NCBI GenBank assembly: GCA_902532565.1
Contig: CACAIR010000004.1
Span: forward strand, 1 to 64,000
Direction of reading: 5' to 3'
DNA length: 64,000 bases
From: an uncultured Pelagibacteraceae bacterium
Lineage (GTDB): Bacteria; Pseudomonadota; Alphaproteobacteria; Pelagibacterales; Pelagibacteraceae
Part shown: positions 18,072-27,792 of the stretch, piece after piece
Numbering within the stretch: position 1 is the stretch's first letter
Layout: each line of letters starts with the position of its first letter
Notes under the pieces: model-generated
Told to the model about the DNA's origin: nothing
Seen by the model: the letters and a program-made list of their open reading frames with translations, nothing else
The model's database searches: none
Made by a program: the position numbers and the translations under genes

Positions 18072-18215
18072 AAAGTTACTTTATTAAATTTCTAAATCTA
18101 CTTTACTAACAAATTAAGGAAAATTAAAATGAAATATTGTATCATTATTTAGATTATTTGAGATTACTTTCTCTAGCATGTGTTGTATTAAACATATAAT
18201 TTTTAAGCTATTAAT

Positions 18216-19178
18216 ATGAAAAAAATTTTGGTAATCGGTGGTGGAGCAATGGGCTCGGCTTTTACGATCCCTTGTATAGAAAAAAAAAATGACGTTACAA
18301 TTACTGAACCTTATTCTAAAAGATTTATAAGAGACCTATCATCAAAGAAAAAAATTCATTCTGCATTAAAAATTAGACTTCCAAAAAAACTCAAATTTCG
18401 AAATTTTTCTGATGAATTATTAAAAGAAAAATTTGACCTTTTAGTTATAGCATTAAGTTTACCGGGAATAGATTTCATTGGAAAGAAATTAAAAAATAAT
18501 AAGATAAAGTTACCTGTTTTAGTCCTCACAAAAGGCTTAAAATATTTATCCAAAAAAAAAAAAATTTTAACAATTTCCGAAAGTCTAAAAAAAAATTCTG
18601 GAGTTAGAAATGTATCAGTTCTAAAAGGTCCCTGTTTAGCGAAAGAATTAGCCAGAAAAAATCAAACAAGTGTTGTTATTGCAAATAAAAATATTAATAT
18701 TGCTAAAAAAATTGGAAAACAAATTTCCACAAAATATTATCTTACGGAATTTTCAACAGATGTAATTGGAGTAGAAGTTTGTTCAGCTATAAAGAATATT
18801 TATTCTATGATAATTGGGGCTGGTCAAAGTTTAAATGCTTCCTCAAATTTATTTCAAAAATCAATAATCGAAATGAATTATGTTACAAAATACTTTAGAG
18901 GAAAAGAAGAAACGACACTAGGGCTTGCGGGTGCTGGAGATCTTTATGTAAGTGCTGCTGGTGGAAGAAATAGTAAAATGGGAAGTTATTTAGGCAAAGG
19001 ATATAGTTTTAAGACTGCAAAAAAAAAGTTTATGCCAAATGATACAGTTGAGGGTGAACAGCTTGCCCGAGAAATAGCTCCATTTGTTTTAAAGAAATTA
19101 GATAAAAAAAAGATTCCTATGATGAGAAATTTAATAACAACAATAATTAAAAATAAAAAACTTAAGATAAAAGTTTAA
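18216..19178 (+). CDS. Glycerol-3-phosphate dehydrogenase-like NAD(P) enzyme
   Basis: A 320-aa GpsA-family protein. It has an N-terminal Rossmann motif ([11 protein letters not shown]), GPCLAKELA, the catalytic lysine region [15 protein letters not shown] and [18 protein letters not shown] with the substrate-binding arginine. Several positions differ from true GpsA (for example [11 protein letters not shown] after the lysine and GAGDLYVSA for GLGDL-LT), so it is a divergent paralogue and may use another substrate. It contains a run of 13 A bases near 18552. Its 3' end overlaps the convergent fhs gene by four bases. Its link to methylamine metabolism is positional. Confidence 0.75.
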   Translation: MKKILVIGGGAMGSAFTIPCIEKKNDVTITEPYSKRFIRDLSSKKKIHSALKIRLPKKLKFRNFSDELLKEKFDLLVIALSLPGIDFIGKKLKNNKIKLPVLVLTKGLKYLSKKKKILTISESLKKNSGVRNVSVLKGPCLAKELARKNQTSVVIANKNINIAKKIGKQISTKYYLTEFSTDVIGVEVCSAIKNIYSMIIGAGQSLNASSNLFQKSIIEMNYVTKYFRGKEETTLGLAGAGDLYVSAAGGRNSKMGSYLGKGYSFKTAKKKFMPNDTVEGEQLAREIAPFVLKKLDKKKIPMMRNLITTIIKNKKLKIKV

Positions 19179-20860
19179 AATAAACCCTCTATATCACCAT
19201 TTTTATTTAACTTAATCGAGTCTGCCGCAGGGACTCTAGGTAATCCTGGCATAGTCATTATCTCACCACAAACAACAACGACAAATTCTGCTCCAGACGA
19301 CAATCTTACTTCTCTCACGGGCAATACATGGCCAGTTGGTGCACCTTTTAAATTTGGATCTGTTGAAAAACTATATTGGGTCTTTGCTATACAAACTGGA
19401 AGTTTACCATAACCTTTTTCCTCAAAATCTTTTAATTGTTGTCTTATTTTTGTATCAGCCACGACCTCACTAGCATGATAAATTTCTAAAGCAATTTTTT
19501 CTATTTTTTTAAATAAAGGTAACTTATCTTCGTATAAATATTTAAAAGTATCTTGATTATCATTGCAAATGTCCACAACATTGTTTGCAAGTTCTACTGT
19601 TCCATCACTTCCATCAGACCAATGAGTACATTTAGAGGCTTTAACACCTAGAGTTTTGCAGAAATCTAATAATATTTTCATCTCTTTATCTGTGTCGGTA
19701 ATAAAATGATTTACAGCAATAGTTACAGGCAGACCAAATTTTCTGGTATTATTGATATGTCTTTCTAAATTTACTAAACCTTTTTTTAAAGCTTTAATAT
19801 CCTCTTTTTTCAACTCATCTTTTGATAAACCTCCATGCATTTTTAGAGCTCTAATTGTAGCAACAATAACCACGCAATCTGGTTTGATTCCAGATTTTCT
19901 ACATTTAATATTAAAAAACTTTTCTGCACCAAGGTCTGCACCAAAACCAGCTTCTGTGACAACAAAATCTGCTAACTTAAGTCCTGCTTTTGTTGCAATT
20001 ACAGAATTACAGCCATGAGCAATATTTGCAAATGGACCTCCATGAATTAAAGCAGGATTATTTTCTAAAGTTTGAGTTACATTTGGTCTAATTGCATCTT
20101 TTAATAGAACTGTCATCGGACCTTGTGCATTTAAATCTTTTGCATGTATCGGTTTTTTATCTCTAGTGTATCCAATTGTAATATTTGCAATTCTATTTTC
20201 TAAATCCTTTAAATCTGTCGCAAGACAAAAGATCGCCATTAACTCAGATGCAACTGTTATATCAAAACTATCTTGTCGTGGGTATCCATTAGCTACACCG
20301 CCAAGATCTACAATTATTGATCTCAAAGATCTATCATTTATGTCCATTACTCTTCTCCATGAAACTCTTCTAACATCTATATTAAGTTTATTTCCCCAAT
20401 AAATATGATTATCAATTAAAGCTGATAATAAGTTATGAGCTGAAGTGATTGCATGAAAATCACCAGTGAAATGTAAATTAATTTGCTCCATTGGAACAAC
20501 TTGAGCATAACCTCCTCCAGCAGCACCTCCTTTTAATCCAAAAGAAGGACCAAGACTCGGTTCTCTTAAACAAACAATTGATTTTTTACCTATTTTATTT
20601 AAACCATCATTTAATCCAACTGAGGTCGTAGTTTTTCCTTCACCAGCAGGAGTAGGTGTAATTGCAGTAACTAAAACTAATTTTCCATTCTCTTTATCTT
20701 TTAAATCATCTAAATATTTTAAATTAATTTTTGCTATATGACGCCCCATGGGACTAAAAGCTGCGCTTTCATCTGGAACATTAATTTTAGACAATATGTC
20801 TTTAATTGGCTCCATTTTTGCTTCTCTTGCTATTTGAATATCTGATTTTACTTCACTCAT
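19175..20860 (-). CDS. fhs: Formate-tetrahydrofolate ligase
   Basis: A 561-aa protein with the P-loop [12 protein letters not shown] (about 68-79), [23 protein letters not shown] and the C-terminal [10 protein letters not shown] that define 10-formyl-THF synthetase. It interconverts formate plus ATP and 10-formyl-THF, so it can release formate and ATP when one-carbon units are oxidised. It lies between tmm and the N-methylglutamate dehydrogenase operon and starts divergently from that operon, consistent with a role in disposing of methyl-derived carbon. Confidence 0.95.
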   Translation of the reverse strand: MSEVKSDIQIAREAKMEPIKDILSKINVPDESAAFSPMGRHIAKINLKYLDDLKDKENGKLVLVTAITPTPAGEGKTTTSVGLNDGLNKIGKKSIVCLREPSLGPSFGLKGGAAGGGYAQVVPMEQINLHFTGDFHAITSAHNLLSALIDNHIYWGNKLNIDVRRVSWRRVMDINDRSLRSIIVDLGGVANGYPRQDSFDITVASELMAIFCLATDLKDLENRIANITIGYTRDKKPIHAKDLNAQGPMTVLLKDAIRPNVTQTLENNPALIHGGPFANIAHGCNSVIATKAGLKLADFVVTEAGFGADLGAEKFFNIKCRKSGIKPDCVVIVATIRALKMHGGLSKDELKKEDIKALKKGLVNLERHINNTRKFGLPVTIAVNHFITDTDKEMKILLDFCKTLGVKASKCTHWSDGSDGTVELANNVVDICNDNQDTFKYLYEDKLPLFKKIEKIALEIYHASEVVADTKIRQQLKDFEEKGYGKLPVCIAKTQYSFSTDPNLKGAPTGHVLPVREVRLSSGAEFVVVVCGEIMTMPGLPRVPAADSIKLNKNGDIEGLF

Positions 20861-20982
20861 CGATAGTCCTTTTTAATTACGAGTTGATGATTAGTATCTC
20901 TTTTTAAAGCCTTTGGAAATATCTAAAAATTATATATAAAAAAAATACGAACTATTTATACTCATTATTATAAAATTATATA

Positions 20983-22239
20983 ATGCAAAAATATTCAGTA
21001 TTTAATTTAATTAAGAATGCCTTTTCCAATCATGAAAAATGGGATTTGGCTTGGAAAGACCCCTCACCAAAAAAAGAGTATGATGTAGTTATTATTGGAG
21101 GTGGAGGGCATGGCTTAGCAACAGCCTATTATCTGGCGAAAGAGCACAATATTACAAATGTTGCAATCATAGAAAAAGGCTGGATCGGTGGAGGAAACGT
21201 TGGTCGAAATACTACCATTATCCGATCTAATTACATGCATGATGATAATGGTTTGTTCAGTGAATTTGGAATGGATTTGTGGAGAAGAATGAGTCAAGAC
21301 TTGAATTACAATGTAATGTTTTCCCCTCGAGGAATTATAAATTTAGCTCACTCAGATGCTCAGATGAACGTATATGCTAGAAGGGGCAACTCGATGAGAT
21401 TAAATGGTATCGATGCAGTACTTTTGAATAGAGAACAAGTGAAAGAAATTATTCCAATGGCTGATTTTTCAGAGAATGTGAGATTTCCAATTTATGGTGG
21501 TTTAATGCAACCAAGCGCAGGAACTGCTAGACATGATGCAGTTGCTTGGGGTTATGCACGTCAGGCTGATTCTATGGGGGTAGATATAATTCAAAACTGT
21601 GAGGTAATAGGATTTGATGTTTCAGCAGGAAAAATAAACGGAGTAAGAACATCTAGAGGAGATATTAAAGCAAAAAAAATTGGGTTATGTGTTGCCGGTA
21701 GTACTAATATTTTAGCTGAAAAACTAAATATGACTCTACCAATTGAAACTCATCTTTTACAAGCTTGTGTCTCAGAACCCATTAAACCTGTCTTAGATAA
21801 TGTAGTAACATTTGGTGCTGGTCACTTTTATATCAGTCAATCAGATAAAGGTGAAATGGTTATGGGTGGTGATTTAGATGGGTACAATAGTTATGCTCAA
21901 AGAGGAAATTTGCCAACATTGCAACATGTCTTAACTGAAGGAATAGCAATGATGCCTTTTTTAAGTAAATTAAAAATGCTCAGAACTTGGGGTGGTATTA
22001 TGGATATGTCCATGGATGGTTCTCCTATTATTGATAAAACTCATATTGAAGGTTTATACTTAAATTGTGGATGGTGTTATGGAGGATTCAAAGCTACACC
22101 TGCATCAGGCTGGACATTTGCACATACTATTGCGCAAGATAGAGTTCATGAATTAAATGCAGGTTATAGTTTAAATAGGTTTAATACAGGTTTCTTACTT
22201 GATGAAAAGGGACTCGGGACCAAGACTTGGATTTCTTAA
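20983..22239 (+). CDS. mgdA: N-methylglutamate dehydrogenase / sarcosine oxidase beta subunit
   Basis: A 418-aa SoxB-type flavoprotein with the FAD motif VVIIGGGGHGLATAYYLA (about 36-53). His184 in TARHDAVAWGYAR corresponds, from family knowledge, to the covalent FMN site. The C-terminal GGIMDMSMDGSPIIDKT and GWCYGGFKATPASG are also present. It is the first gene of a four-gene operon with no gaps (soxBDAG order). Sequence alone does not separate sarcosine oxidase from N-methylglutamate dehydrogenase; the gmaS-mgsABC genes nearby favour the latter. The alternative name is soxB. Confidence 0.88.
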   Translation: MQKYSVFNLIKNAFSNHEKWDLAWKDPSPKKEYDVVIIGGGGHGLATAYYLAKEHNITNVAIIEKGWIGGGNVGRNTTIIRSNYMHDDNGLFSEFGMDLWRRMSQDLNYNVMFSPRGIINLAHSDAQMNVYARRGNSMRLNGIDAVLLNREQVKEIIPMADFSENVRFPIYGGLMQPSAGTARHDAVAWGYARQADSMGVDIIQNCEVIGFDVSAGKINGVRTSRGDIKAKKIGLCVAGSTNILAEKLNMTLPIETHLLQACVSEPIKPVLDNVVTFGAGHFYISQSDKGEMVMGGDLDGYNSYAQRGNLPTLQHVLTEGIAMMPFLSKLKMLRTWGGIMDMSMDGSPIIDKTHIEGLYLNCGWCYGGFKATPASGWTFAHTIAQDRVHELNAGYSLNRFNTGFLLDEKGLGTKTWIS

Positions 22240-22509
22240 ATGCTTTATATTAATTGTCCACACTGTGGAATGAGATCTCAAAATGAATTTTCTTATGGTG
22301 GAGACGCAAGTGTTAAAAGACCATTATTGAACAAAGAAGTTTCTGATCAAGAATGGGACGATTTTGTTTATAATAGAAAAAGTTTGAGAGGAAAACATTT
22401 GGAGCTTTGGCATCATATTTCTGGGTGTAGGCAGTGGATCAAAGTCGAGAGGGACACTTCAACTCATGAAATATTTAGAACATTTAAGGCTGATGAGGAA
22501 GTTGTCTAA
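22240..22509 (+). CDS. mgdB: N-methylglutamate dehydrogenase / sarcosine oxidase delta subunit
   Basis: An 89-aa SoxD-type subunit with an N-terminal CPHCG metal motif, and later a histidine pair and cysteine (WHHISGC) that complete the zinc site known for this subunit. It begins directly after the beta gene and overlaps the next start (ATG in TAATG at 22509). It is structural, not catalytic. The alternative name is soxD. Confidence 0.9.
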   Translation: MLYINCPHCGMRSQNEFSYGGDASVKRPLLNKEVSDQEWDDFVYNRKSLRGKHLELWHHISGCRQWIKVERDTSTHEIFRTFKADEEVV

Positions 22510-25505
22510 TGACCCAAAATTTTAGAGTTAAAAATGGTGGATTGATAAACAGAGATAAAAAATTATCATTTACATTTAATGGTAAGTCTTATTTTGGTTT
22601 TGAAGGTGATACATTAGCATCAGCCTTACTGGCAAATGGAGTTCATTTAGTGGGAAGAAGTTTTAAATATCACAGACCTAGGGGATTTTTTGGTGCAGGA
22701 GTTGATGAACCCTATGCAATAGTTCAACTTTATAGAAATGGTGAGACAGAACCAAATATTAAGGCTACTGAACAAGAACTTTTTGATGGTTTAGAAGCAA
22801 AAAGTGTTAATTGTTGGCCAAGTGTAAATTTTGATATCGGTGCAGTAAATAATTTTCTGAAAATTTTCTTGCCAGCAGGGTTTTATTATAAAACATTTAT
22901 GTGGCCTAAAAGCTTTTGGTATAGAATTTATGAACCATTAATAAGAAAAGCTGCAGGATTAGGTGTAGCTTCAACTAAACATGATAAAGAAAGATATGAA
23001 CACAAATATGAATATTGTGATTTATTAATTGCTGGATCTGGACCATCAGGACTAGCAAGTGCTTATGCTGCAGCAAAAAATGGAGCTAAAGTTATTTTAG
23101 CAGAAGATAAACCAAGGTTTGGTGGAACGTTATTAACTAGTGATGTTAATATTAGTAACCTGTCAGGAAAAGATTGGTCAGAAGCTATTATCTCAGAGCT
23201 TAAAGAAATGCCAAATGTTTTAGTAAAAAATAGATCTCAAATTTTTGGTTACTACGATCATAATATGTTAGTGATGTCTGAAAAAGTCAGTGACCATTTA
23301 CCAAAAACTAAAAAATATCATCCTAATAAAAGACTTTGGTACATAAGGGCAAAAGAAGTTTTGATATCATCAGGATCAATTGAAAGACCAATAGTTTTTG
23401 GTAATAATGATACCCCAGGAGTTATGTTGTCCTCAGCTGCAAAAGAATATTTAAAAGTTTACGGAGTGTTAGTTGGAAAAAAACCATTAGTATTTACTAA
23501 TAATGACAGTGGATATGAAACAGCAATTGAATTTAAAAAAAATGGCGTCGATCCAGTTGTATTAGACACAAGAAAAAATCCTAATTCAGAGATAATTGAT
23601 GAAGCGATAGATCTTGGAATAGATATTAAATTTTCATATGTTGTCGTTGCAGCTCAAGGATACAAAAAAGTTAAATCAGCAGATATTGCAAGTATTTCAG
23701 ATGATAAAAAAAAACTTGGAAAATTAGAAAGTTTCGAGTGTGACTGTATATGTGTCTCAGGTTTTTGGACACCAACAATTCATTTAGCTTCACAATCAGG
23801 AAATAAAACTATATTTAAAGAGGAAATTGACGCTTTTGTTCCTGGAAAATCAAAACAAAATGAAACTACTCTAGGAGCTGCTAATGGTATATTTTCTTTA
23901 GAAGAAACTTTAAAAACATCATTTGAAGCTGGAAACGAGTTATCTAAAAAAATAACTAAAACTGATAAAAAAATTTCTGTACCAAATGTTGTTGAAAAAA
24001 AATCCTCTCAACATGATAAGTTTTGGTGTGTACCATTACCTAAAGGTAAAAATTATAAAAGATTCTTAGATTTTCAAAATGATGTAGCAGTATCTGATAT
24101 AGAAATAGCATTAAGAGAAGGTTATCGATCGATTGAACATGTTAAAAGATATACTACACTTGGTATGGCAACTGACCAAGGTAAAACAAGTAATTTAAAT
24201 GGTCTTCAACTTGTGTCCGAAATTGAGAATAAAGTTGTCCCATCAGTTGGTCATACTACTTTTAGACCACCTTATACACCAGTATCTATTGGTGCAATCG
24301 TTGGAAGAGAAGTTGGCAAACATTCGAAACCAACCAGAAAATCACCGATGCATTTGTGGCATGAGAAAAATAATGCAGTTTTTGTTGATGCAGGTGTATG
24401 GTTAAGACCCCGATATTATAGAATAGGAAACGAAACTTTATTTGAGGCCTCAAAGAGAGAGGCAAAAAATGTTAGGTCAAATGTTGGAGTTTGTGATGTA
24501 ACAACTTTAGGTAAAATAGACGTTAAAGGTCCTGATGCAGTTGAATTTTTAAATAGAGTTTACACAAACGCTTGGTTGAAGTTACCCGTTGGTAAAGCAA
24601 GATATGGGGTGATGTTAAGAGAAGATGGAATTGTCATGGATGACGGAACAACAACTAGAATTTCGGAAAATCATTATCATATGACAACAACTACGGCTCA
24701 AGCTGCAAATGTTCTGTCTCACTTAGAGTATTATTTACAATTAGTTTGGCCAGAGCTTAATGTAAATGTGGTATCAACAACTGAGCAGTGGGCTGGTGCA
24801 GCAATAGCTGGCCCTAAATCGAGAGATTTATTGCAAAAACTATTTCCAAAAATAGATGTATCAAATGAAGGAATTCCATTTATGGGATTCACCGAGGAAG
24901 ATTTATTTGGAGTAAAAGCAAGAATTTTCAGGATTTCATTTTCTGGAGAGCTAGCTTACGAGGTAAATGTTGAGTCTGATAATGGAAACTTTATGTGGGA
25001 AAAAATAATTGAAAAAGGACAGGAATTTAATATTCAACCATATGGAACTGAAGCACTTTCAACATTAAGAATTGAAATGGGTCATGTGGCTGGCTCAGAA
25101 TTGGATGGAAGAACAATACCATATGATAATGGTTTAGATGGATTATTAAGCAAAAAGAAAGATTTTATTGGAAAGAGATCTTTACAAAGGGAGGCCTTTG
25201 TTTCTGAAAATAGACAAAGATTAGTAGGAGTTATTCCAATAGACAAAAAGACAAGTATTCCAGAGGGCTCACATTTAGTAAAAGATGCTAAAGCACCTTT
25301 ACCAAATCCAAAATTGGGTCATATCTCTGCATCATGTTGGAGTGTTGAATACGATAATCCATTTTCATTAGCTATATTAAAAGATGGAAAAAATATGATA
25401 GGAGAAAAATTATTTGCAATGTCCCCACTGAAGAATAAAATAATACCTGTGGAGATAGTGTCCTCACATTATGTTGATCCTAAAGGTGAAAGGGTACGTT
25501 CATGA
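22509..25505 (+). CDS. mgdC: N-methylglutamate dehydrogenase / sarcosine oxidase alpha subunit
   Basis: A 998-aa protein with three parts. The first is an N-terminal 2Fe-2S-fold-like domain (about 20-100, GDTLASALLANGVHLVGRS). The second is a FAD/NAD fold (GSGPSG at 176-181). The third is a C-terminal GcvT folate domain (about 620-998, with VCDVTTLGKIDVKGPD and ending in ERVRS). The folate domain captures the methyl-derived formaldehyde as methylene-THF. It overlaps both neighbours and is full length for the family. The alternative name is soxA. Confidence 0.92.
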   Translation: MTQNFRVKNGGLINRDKKLSFTFNGKSYFGFEGDTLASALLANGVHLVGRSFKYHRPRGFFGAGVDEPYAIVQLYRNGETEPNIKATEQELFDGLEAKSVNCWPSVNFDIGAVNNFLKIFLPAGFYYKTFMWPKSFWYRIYEPLIRKAAGLGVASTKHDKERYEHKYEYCDLLIAGSGPSGLASAYAAAKNGAKVILAEDKPRFGGTLLTSDVNISNLSGKDWSEAIISELKEMPNVLVKNRSQIFGYYDHNMLVMSEKVSDHLPKTKKYHPNKRLWYIRAKEVLISSGSIERPIVFGNNDTPGVMLSSAAKEYLKVYGVLVGKKPLVFTNNDSGYETAIEFKKNGVDPVVLDTRKNPNSEIIDEAIDLGIDIKFSYVVVAAQGYKKVKSADIASISDDKKKLGKLESFECDCICVSGFWTPTIHLASQSGNKTIFKEEIDAFVPGKSKQNETTLGAANGIFSLEETLKTSFEAGNELSKKITKTDKKISVPNVVEKKSSQHDKFWCVPLPKGKNYKRFLDFQNDVAVSDIEIALREGYRSIEHVKRYTTLGMATDQGKTSNLNGLQLVSEIENKVVPSVGHTTFRPPYTPVSIGAIVGREVGKHSKPTRKSPMHLWHEKNNAVFVDAGVWLRPRYYRIGNETLFEASKREAKNVRSNVGVCDVTTLGKIDVKGPDAVEFLNRVYTNAWLKLPVGKARYGVMLREDGIVMDDGTTTRISENHYHMTTTTAQAANVLSHLEYYLQLVWPELNVNVVSTTEQWAGAAIAGPKSRDLLQKLFPKIDVSNEGIPFMGFTEEDLFGVKARIFRISFSGELAYEVNVESDNGNFMWEKIIEKGQEFNIQPYGTEALSTLRIEMGHVAGSELDGRTIPYDNGLDGLLSKKKDFIGKRSLQREAFVSENRQRLVGVIPIDKKTSIPEGSHLVKDAKAPLPNPKLGHISASCWSVEYDNPFSLAILKDGKNMIGEKLFAMSPLKNKIIPVEIVSSHYVDPKGERVRS

Positions 25506-26089
25506 CCTCAATATCAGCACTAGCAAATGTTCATAAAAAAGGTCAATTTGGTGATTTTGAGGATAAAAACGAAAAAGATCTTTTAAAGATTTCTGAAATT
25601 AAAAATTTATTGTTAGTTCAAATTTTTCAATATAAAAATTCTAAAATTAAACTTGAGAATATTGAGATTGATGAACTTAAATTTAAAAATGAACCATTAA
25701 GTGTAGTTAATAATGATAATACAAGAATTTTGTGGAATGGACCAAAAAATTGGCTTTTGGTTTCAACAAAAAAAGAATTAATTAAAGATATTTTTGAAAA
25801 TTTTAATGAAACAGATTTTGCAGTCACAGACTTGTCTCATTCAAGAGCAATAATCGATATAGAGGGATTAAATGTTAAAGAAATTTTAAAAAAAGGATGC
25901 CCATTTAATTTCAATGAATTAAAAAAAAATAACTCAATTAACACGACTTACAATGGATTGGTATTAACAGTTGACATGCTAAATGATAATCCAAACAAAG
26001 TAAGATTATTTATTTTAAGAAGTTTTGGTGAATCTCTATATCATTCTATTACAGATGCATCTCTAGAATTTGGTTTTAAATCTTTATAA
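25502..26089 (+). CDS. mgdD: N-methylglutamate dehydrogenase / sarcosine oxidase gamma subunit
   Basis: A 195-aa SoxG-type subunit overlapping the end of the alpha gene by four bases. Recognisable features are ILWNGPKNWLLVS, DLSHSRAIIDIEG and the C-terminal GESLYHSITDA, which match the small GcvT-like gamma subunit. Its conservation is lower than that of the other subunits, as usual for this protein. It closes the operon; the next gene is convergent with a gap of only six bases. The alternative name is soxG. Confidence 0.85.
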   Translation: MTSISALANVHKKGQFGDFEDKNEKDLLKISEIKNLLLVQIFQYKNSKIKLENIEIDELKFKNEPLSVVNNDNTRILWNGPKNWLLVSTKKELIKDIFENFNETDFAVTDLSHSRAIIDIEGLNVKEILKKGCPFNFNELKKNNSINTTYNGLVLTVDMLNDNPNKVRLFILRSFGESLYHSITDASLEFGFKSL

Positions 26090-26095
26090 TTTTTT

Positions 26096-26944
26096 TTAAT
26101 CTCTTGTAGCAATATATACACCCACAGATGCTATTAAGAATCCGATAATATCCAAACTAGTCAAATATTCATCTAGAAATAGCCAAGCCATTATAGCAGA
26201 TGTTGCTGGAATTAAAAAAAATATAGAAACAGTTTTGCTTGCAGAATTTTTTTTAATTAGATACATTAATATTGTGAAAGCTCCAAAAGAGACTAAAAAT
26301 ATTTGATGCATCATTGCTAAAATAAATGTTTGTGTAAAATTTACGTAAGGTTCCACAAAAAAAAATATAACTGTAATATGAAATATTACTCCTCCTAAAG
26401 CTTGATACATATTACTTACAGATAATGGTAAATTATTACTTAATTTTTTTTGCCAAATAGTTGACGATGTAATTGCAATTAAAGCTATTATTGTTGCAAT
26501 TAAACCAATCGTTGGGATATCAGTTCCAATATCTAAGCCAATAACTAGAGTTGCACCAAATAAACCAAGTAAAACACCTCCCCATTGTTTAATAGTAATT
26601 TTTTCATTTAATATTGGTCCACTTAAAGCATTAGTTAAAACTGGCTGAAGAGTAACGATTAGGGCTGCAATACCTGTAGGTACTCCTTTTGAAATTGAAA
26701 AAAAAACACCACCTAAATATAATCCATGAAAAAGGACACCACTAAAAAATGATTCAATAAAATTTCTTTTATTGATTAAAATTTTTTGTTTTGAATATAG
26801 AGCAAATAAAAAAAAACCTATGGTTACAATTAAAAATCTAAAAGCAAGTGCGGAAAATGGATCGCTATTATCTATAAGAGGTTTTGTTGTTATGAAAGCT
26901 GATGACCACAAAAGAACAAATATAAATGGAAATATTTTAACCAT
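26096..26944 (-). CDS. EamA/DMT-family transporter
   Basis: A 282-aa integral membrane protein with about ten hydrophobic segments in two repeated halves (FVLLWSSAFITTKPLID near the N-terminus, LQPVLTNALSGPILNEKI in the first half, IPATSAIMAWLFLDEYLT in the second). That is the EamA duplicated fold of drug/metabolite exporters. The substrate cannot be inferred. It is convergent with the mgd operon. Confidence 0.85.
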   Translation of the reverse strand: MVKIFPFIFVLLWSSAFITTKPLIDNSDPFSALAFRFLIVTIGFFLFALYSKQKILINKRNFIESFFSGVLFHGLYLGGVFFSISKGVPTGIAALIVTLQPVLTNALSGPILNEKITIKQWGGVLLGLFGATLVIGLDIGTDIPTIGLIATIIALIAITSSTIWQKKLSNNLPLSVSNMYQALGGVIFHITVIFFFVEPYVNFTQTFILAMMHQIFLVSFGAFTILMYLIKKNSASKTVSIFFLIPATSAIMAWLFLDEYLTSLDIIGFLIASVGVYIATRD

Positions 26945-27047
26945 TGTATTTTATAGACTTAAAAATTGAGTAAAATCAAATAAATCGTTGCCTAAAATGA
27001 ACTAATTAATCATAGAATTATTTAAACAAATCACTTAAGTTTTTAGT

Positions 27048-27362
27048 ATGAATTTAAAAGTTGTAAAAATTGTAACGATACTAATTTCATTTTTTCTATT
27101 AAATGGTTTTTTAGCCTTTGCATCTGTGATAGGGCCTAGTTTCACCGCTCTTACCTCTGGTAATATTTACAAAGCAAGTGCTCAGTTTATAATTGATCAA
27201 ACCATCAAAAAAAGGACTGGAAAAAATTCTTTATCTCTAGTTAAAGAGGAGATAGATAAAAAAAATCAACAAAATAAGCTAAACAAAGAGTTGAGGCAGT
27301 TAGTTGAAAAAAGAATTAATATTACGAGAAAACAACTTAATTTAGATAATATTATTCAATAA
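27048..27362 (+). CDS. Small exported or membrane-attached protein, unknown
   Basis: A 104-aa protein with a hydrophobic N-terminus (residues 8-26, KIVTILISFFLLNGFLAFA) that looks like a signal peptide, followed by a lysine- and glutamine-rich helical tail. No motif is recognised. It overlaps the convergent gene at 27352 by 11 bases. SAR11-type genomes carry many small envelope proteins of this kind. Confidence 0.6.
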   Translation: MNLKVVKIVTILISFFLLNGFLAFASVIGPSFTALTSGNIYKASAQFIIDQTIKKRTGKNSLSLVKEEIDKKNQQNKLNKELRQLVEKRINITRKQLNLDNIIQ

Positions 27363-27789
27363 TATTTAGATATATTAGATTTTTTTGCCTAGTTTCCTTA
27401 CACCACAACTCATAACTTTCACACATTCTCCATAAGTGATCAAAAGCTCTTTGGGAAATTTCTAATGGATAGTGACTTTTTGTGTAATAAAGTTCTGGAA
27501 ATTGAATAAGTTGTTTAATCATCATATCTTTTTGTATCTTTAATAATCTTATTGTTTCTACTGGAATTTTTTTTTTAGTATATTCATCAATAAAATTATT
27601 CTTATTTAATCTTTCAAACCATTCGTCATGAAACTTCCCGCTACTTATATATTTATATATTTTTGTTCCAATAAAACCATCAATAGCATCTATATTTGAA
27701 AAATTAAGATTTTTTTTTTTAATTTTTGAAATTTCAAAATATATTAATTCTGCAACAAATAAAATATAGGGTTTTTCTTTAGACGACAT
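27352..27789 (-). CDS. Conserved-looking hypothetical protein
   Basis: A 145-aa soluble protein rich in lysine, isoleucine and aromatic residues, with a C-terminal part (HLWRMCESYELWCKE) that could form a packed helix. No signal peptide, membrane segment or motif is seen. It starts three bases after the racemase-like gene stop on the same strand and is probably co-transcribed with it. I do not recognise it. Confidence 0.6.
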   Translation of the reverse strand: MSSKEKPYILFVAELIYFEISKIKKKNLNFSNIDAIDGFIGTKIYKYISSGKFHDEWFERLNKNNFIDEYTKKKIPVETIRLLKIQKDMMIKQLIQFPELYYTKSHYPLEISQRAFDHLWRMCESYELWCKETRQKNLIYLNIIE

Positions 27790-27792
27790 TAA

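Noticed and set aside
18072-18215. Possible riboswitch or small RNA in the tmm/GpsA-like gap
   Set aside because: No stable stem or recognised consensus could be seen by eye; only AT-rich promoter-like sequence.
20861-20982. Possible folate- or glycine-responsive leader between fhs and mgdA
   Set aside because: No conserved riboswitch core is visible; several TATAAA-like boxes but none with a convincing -35.
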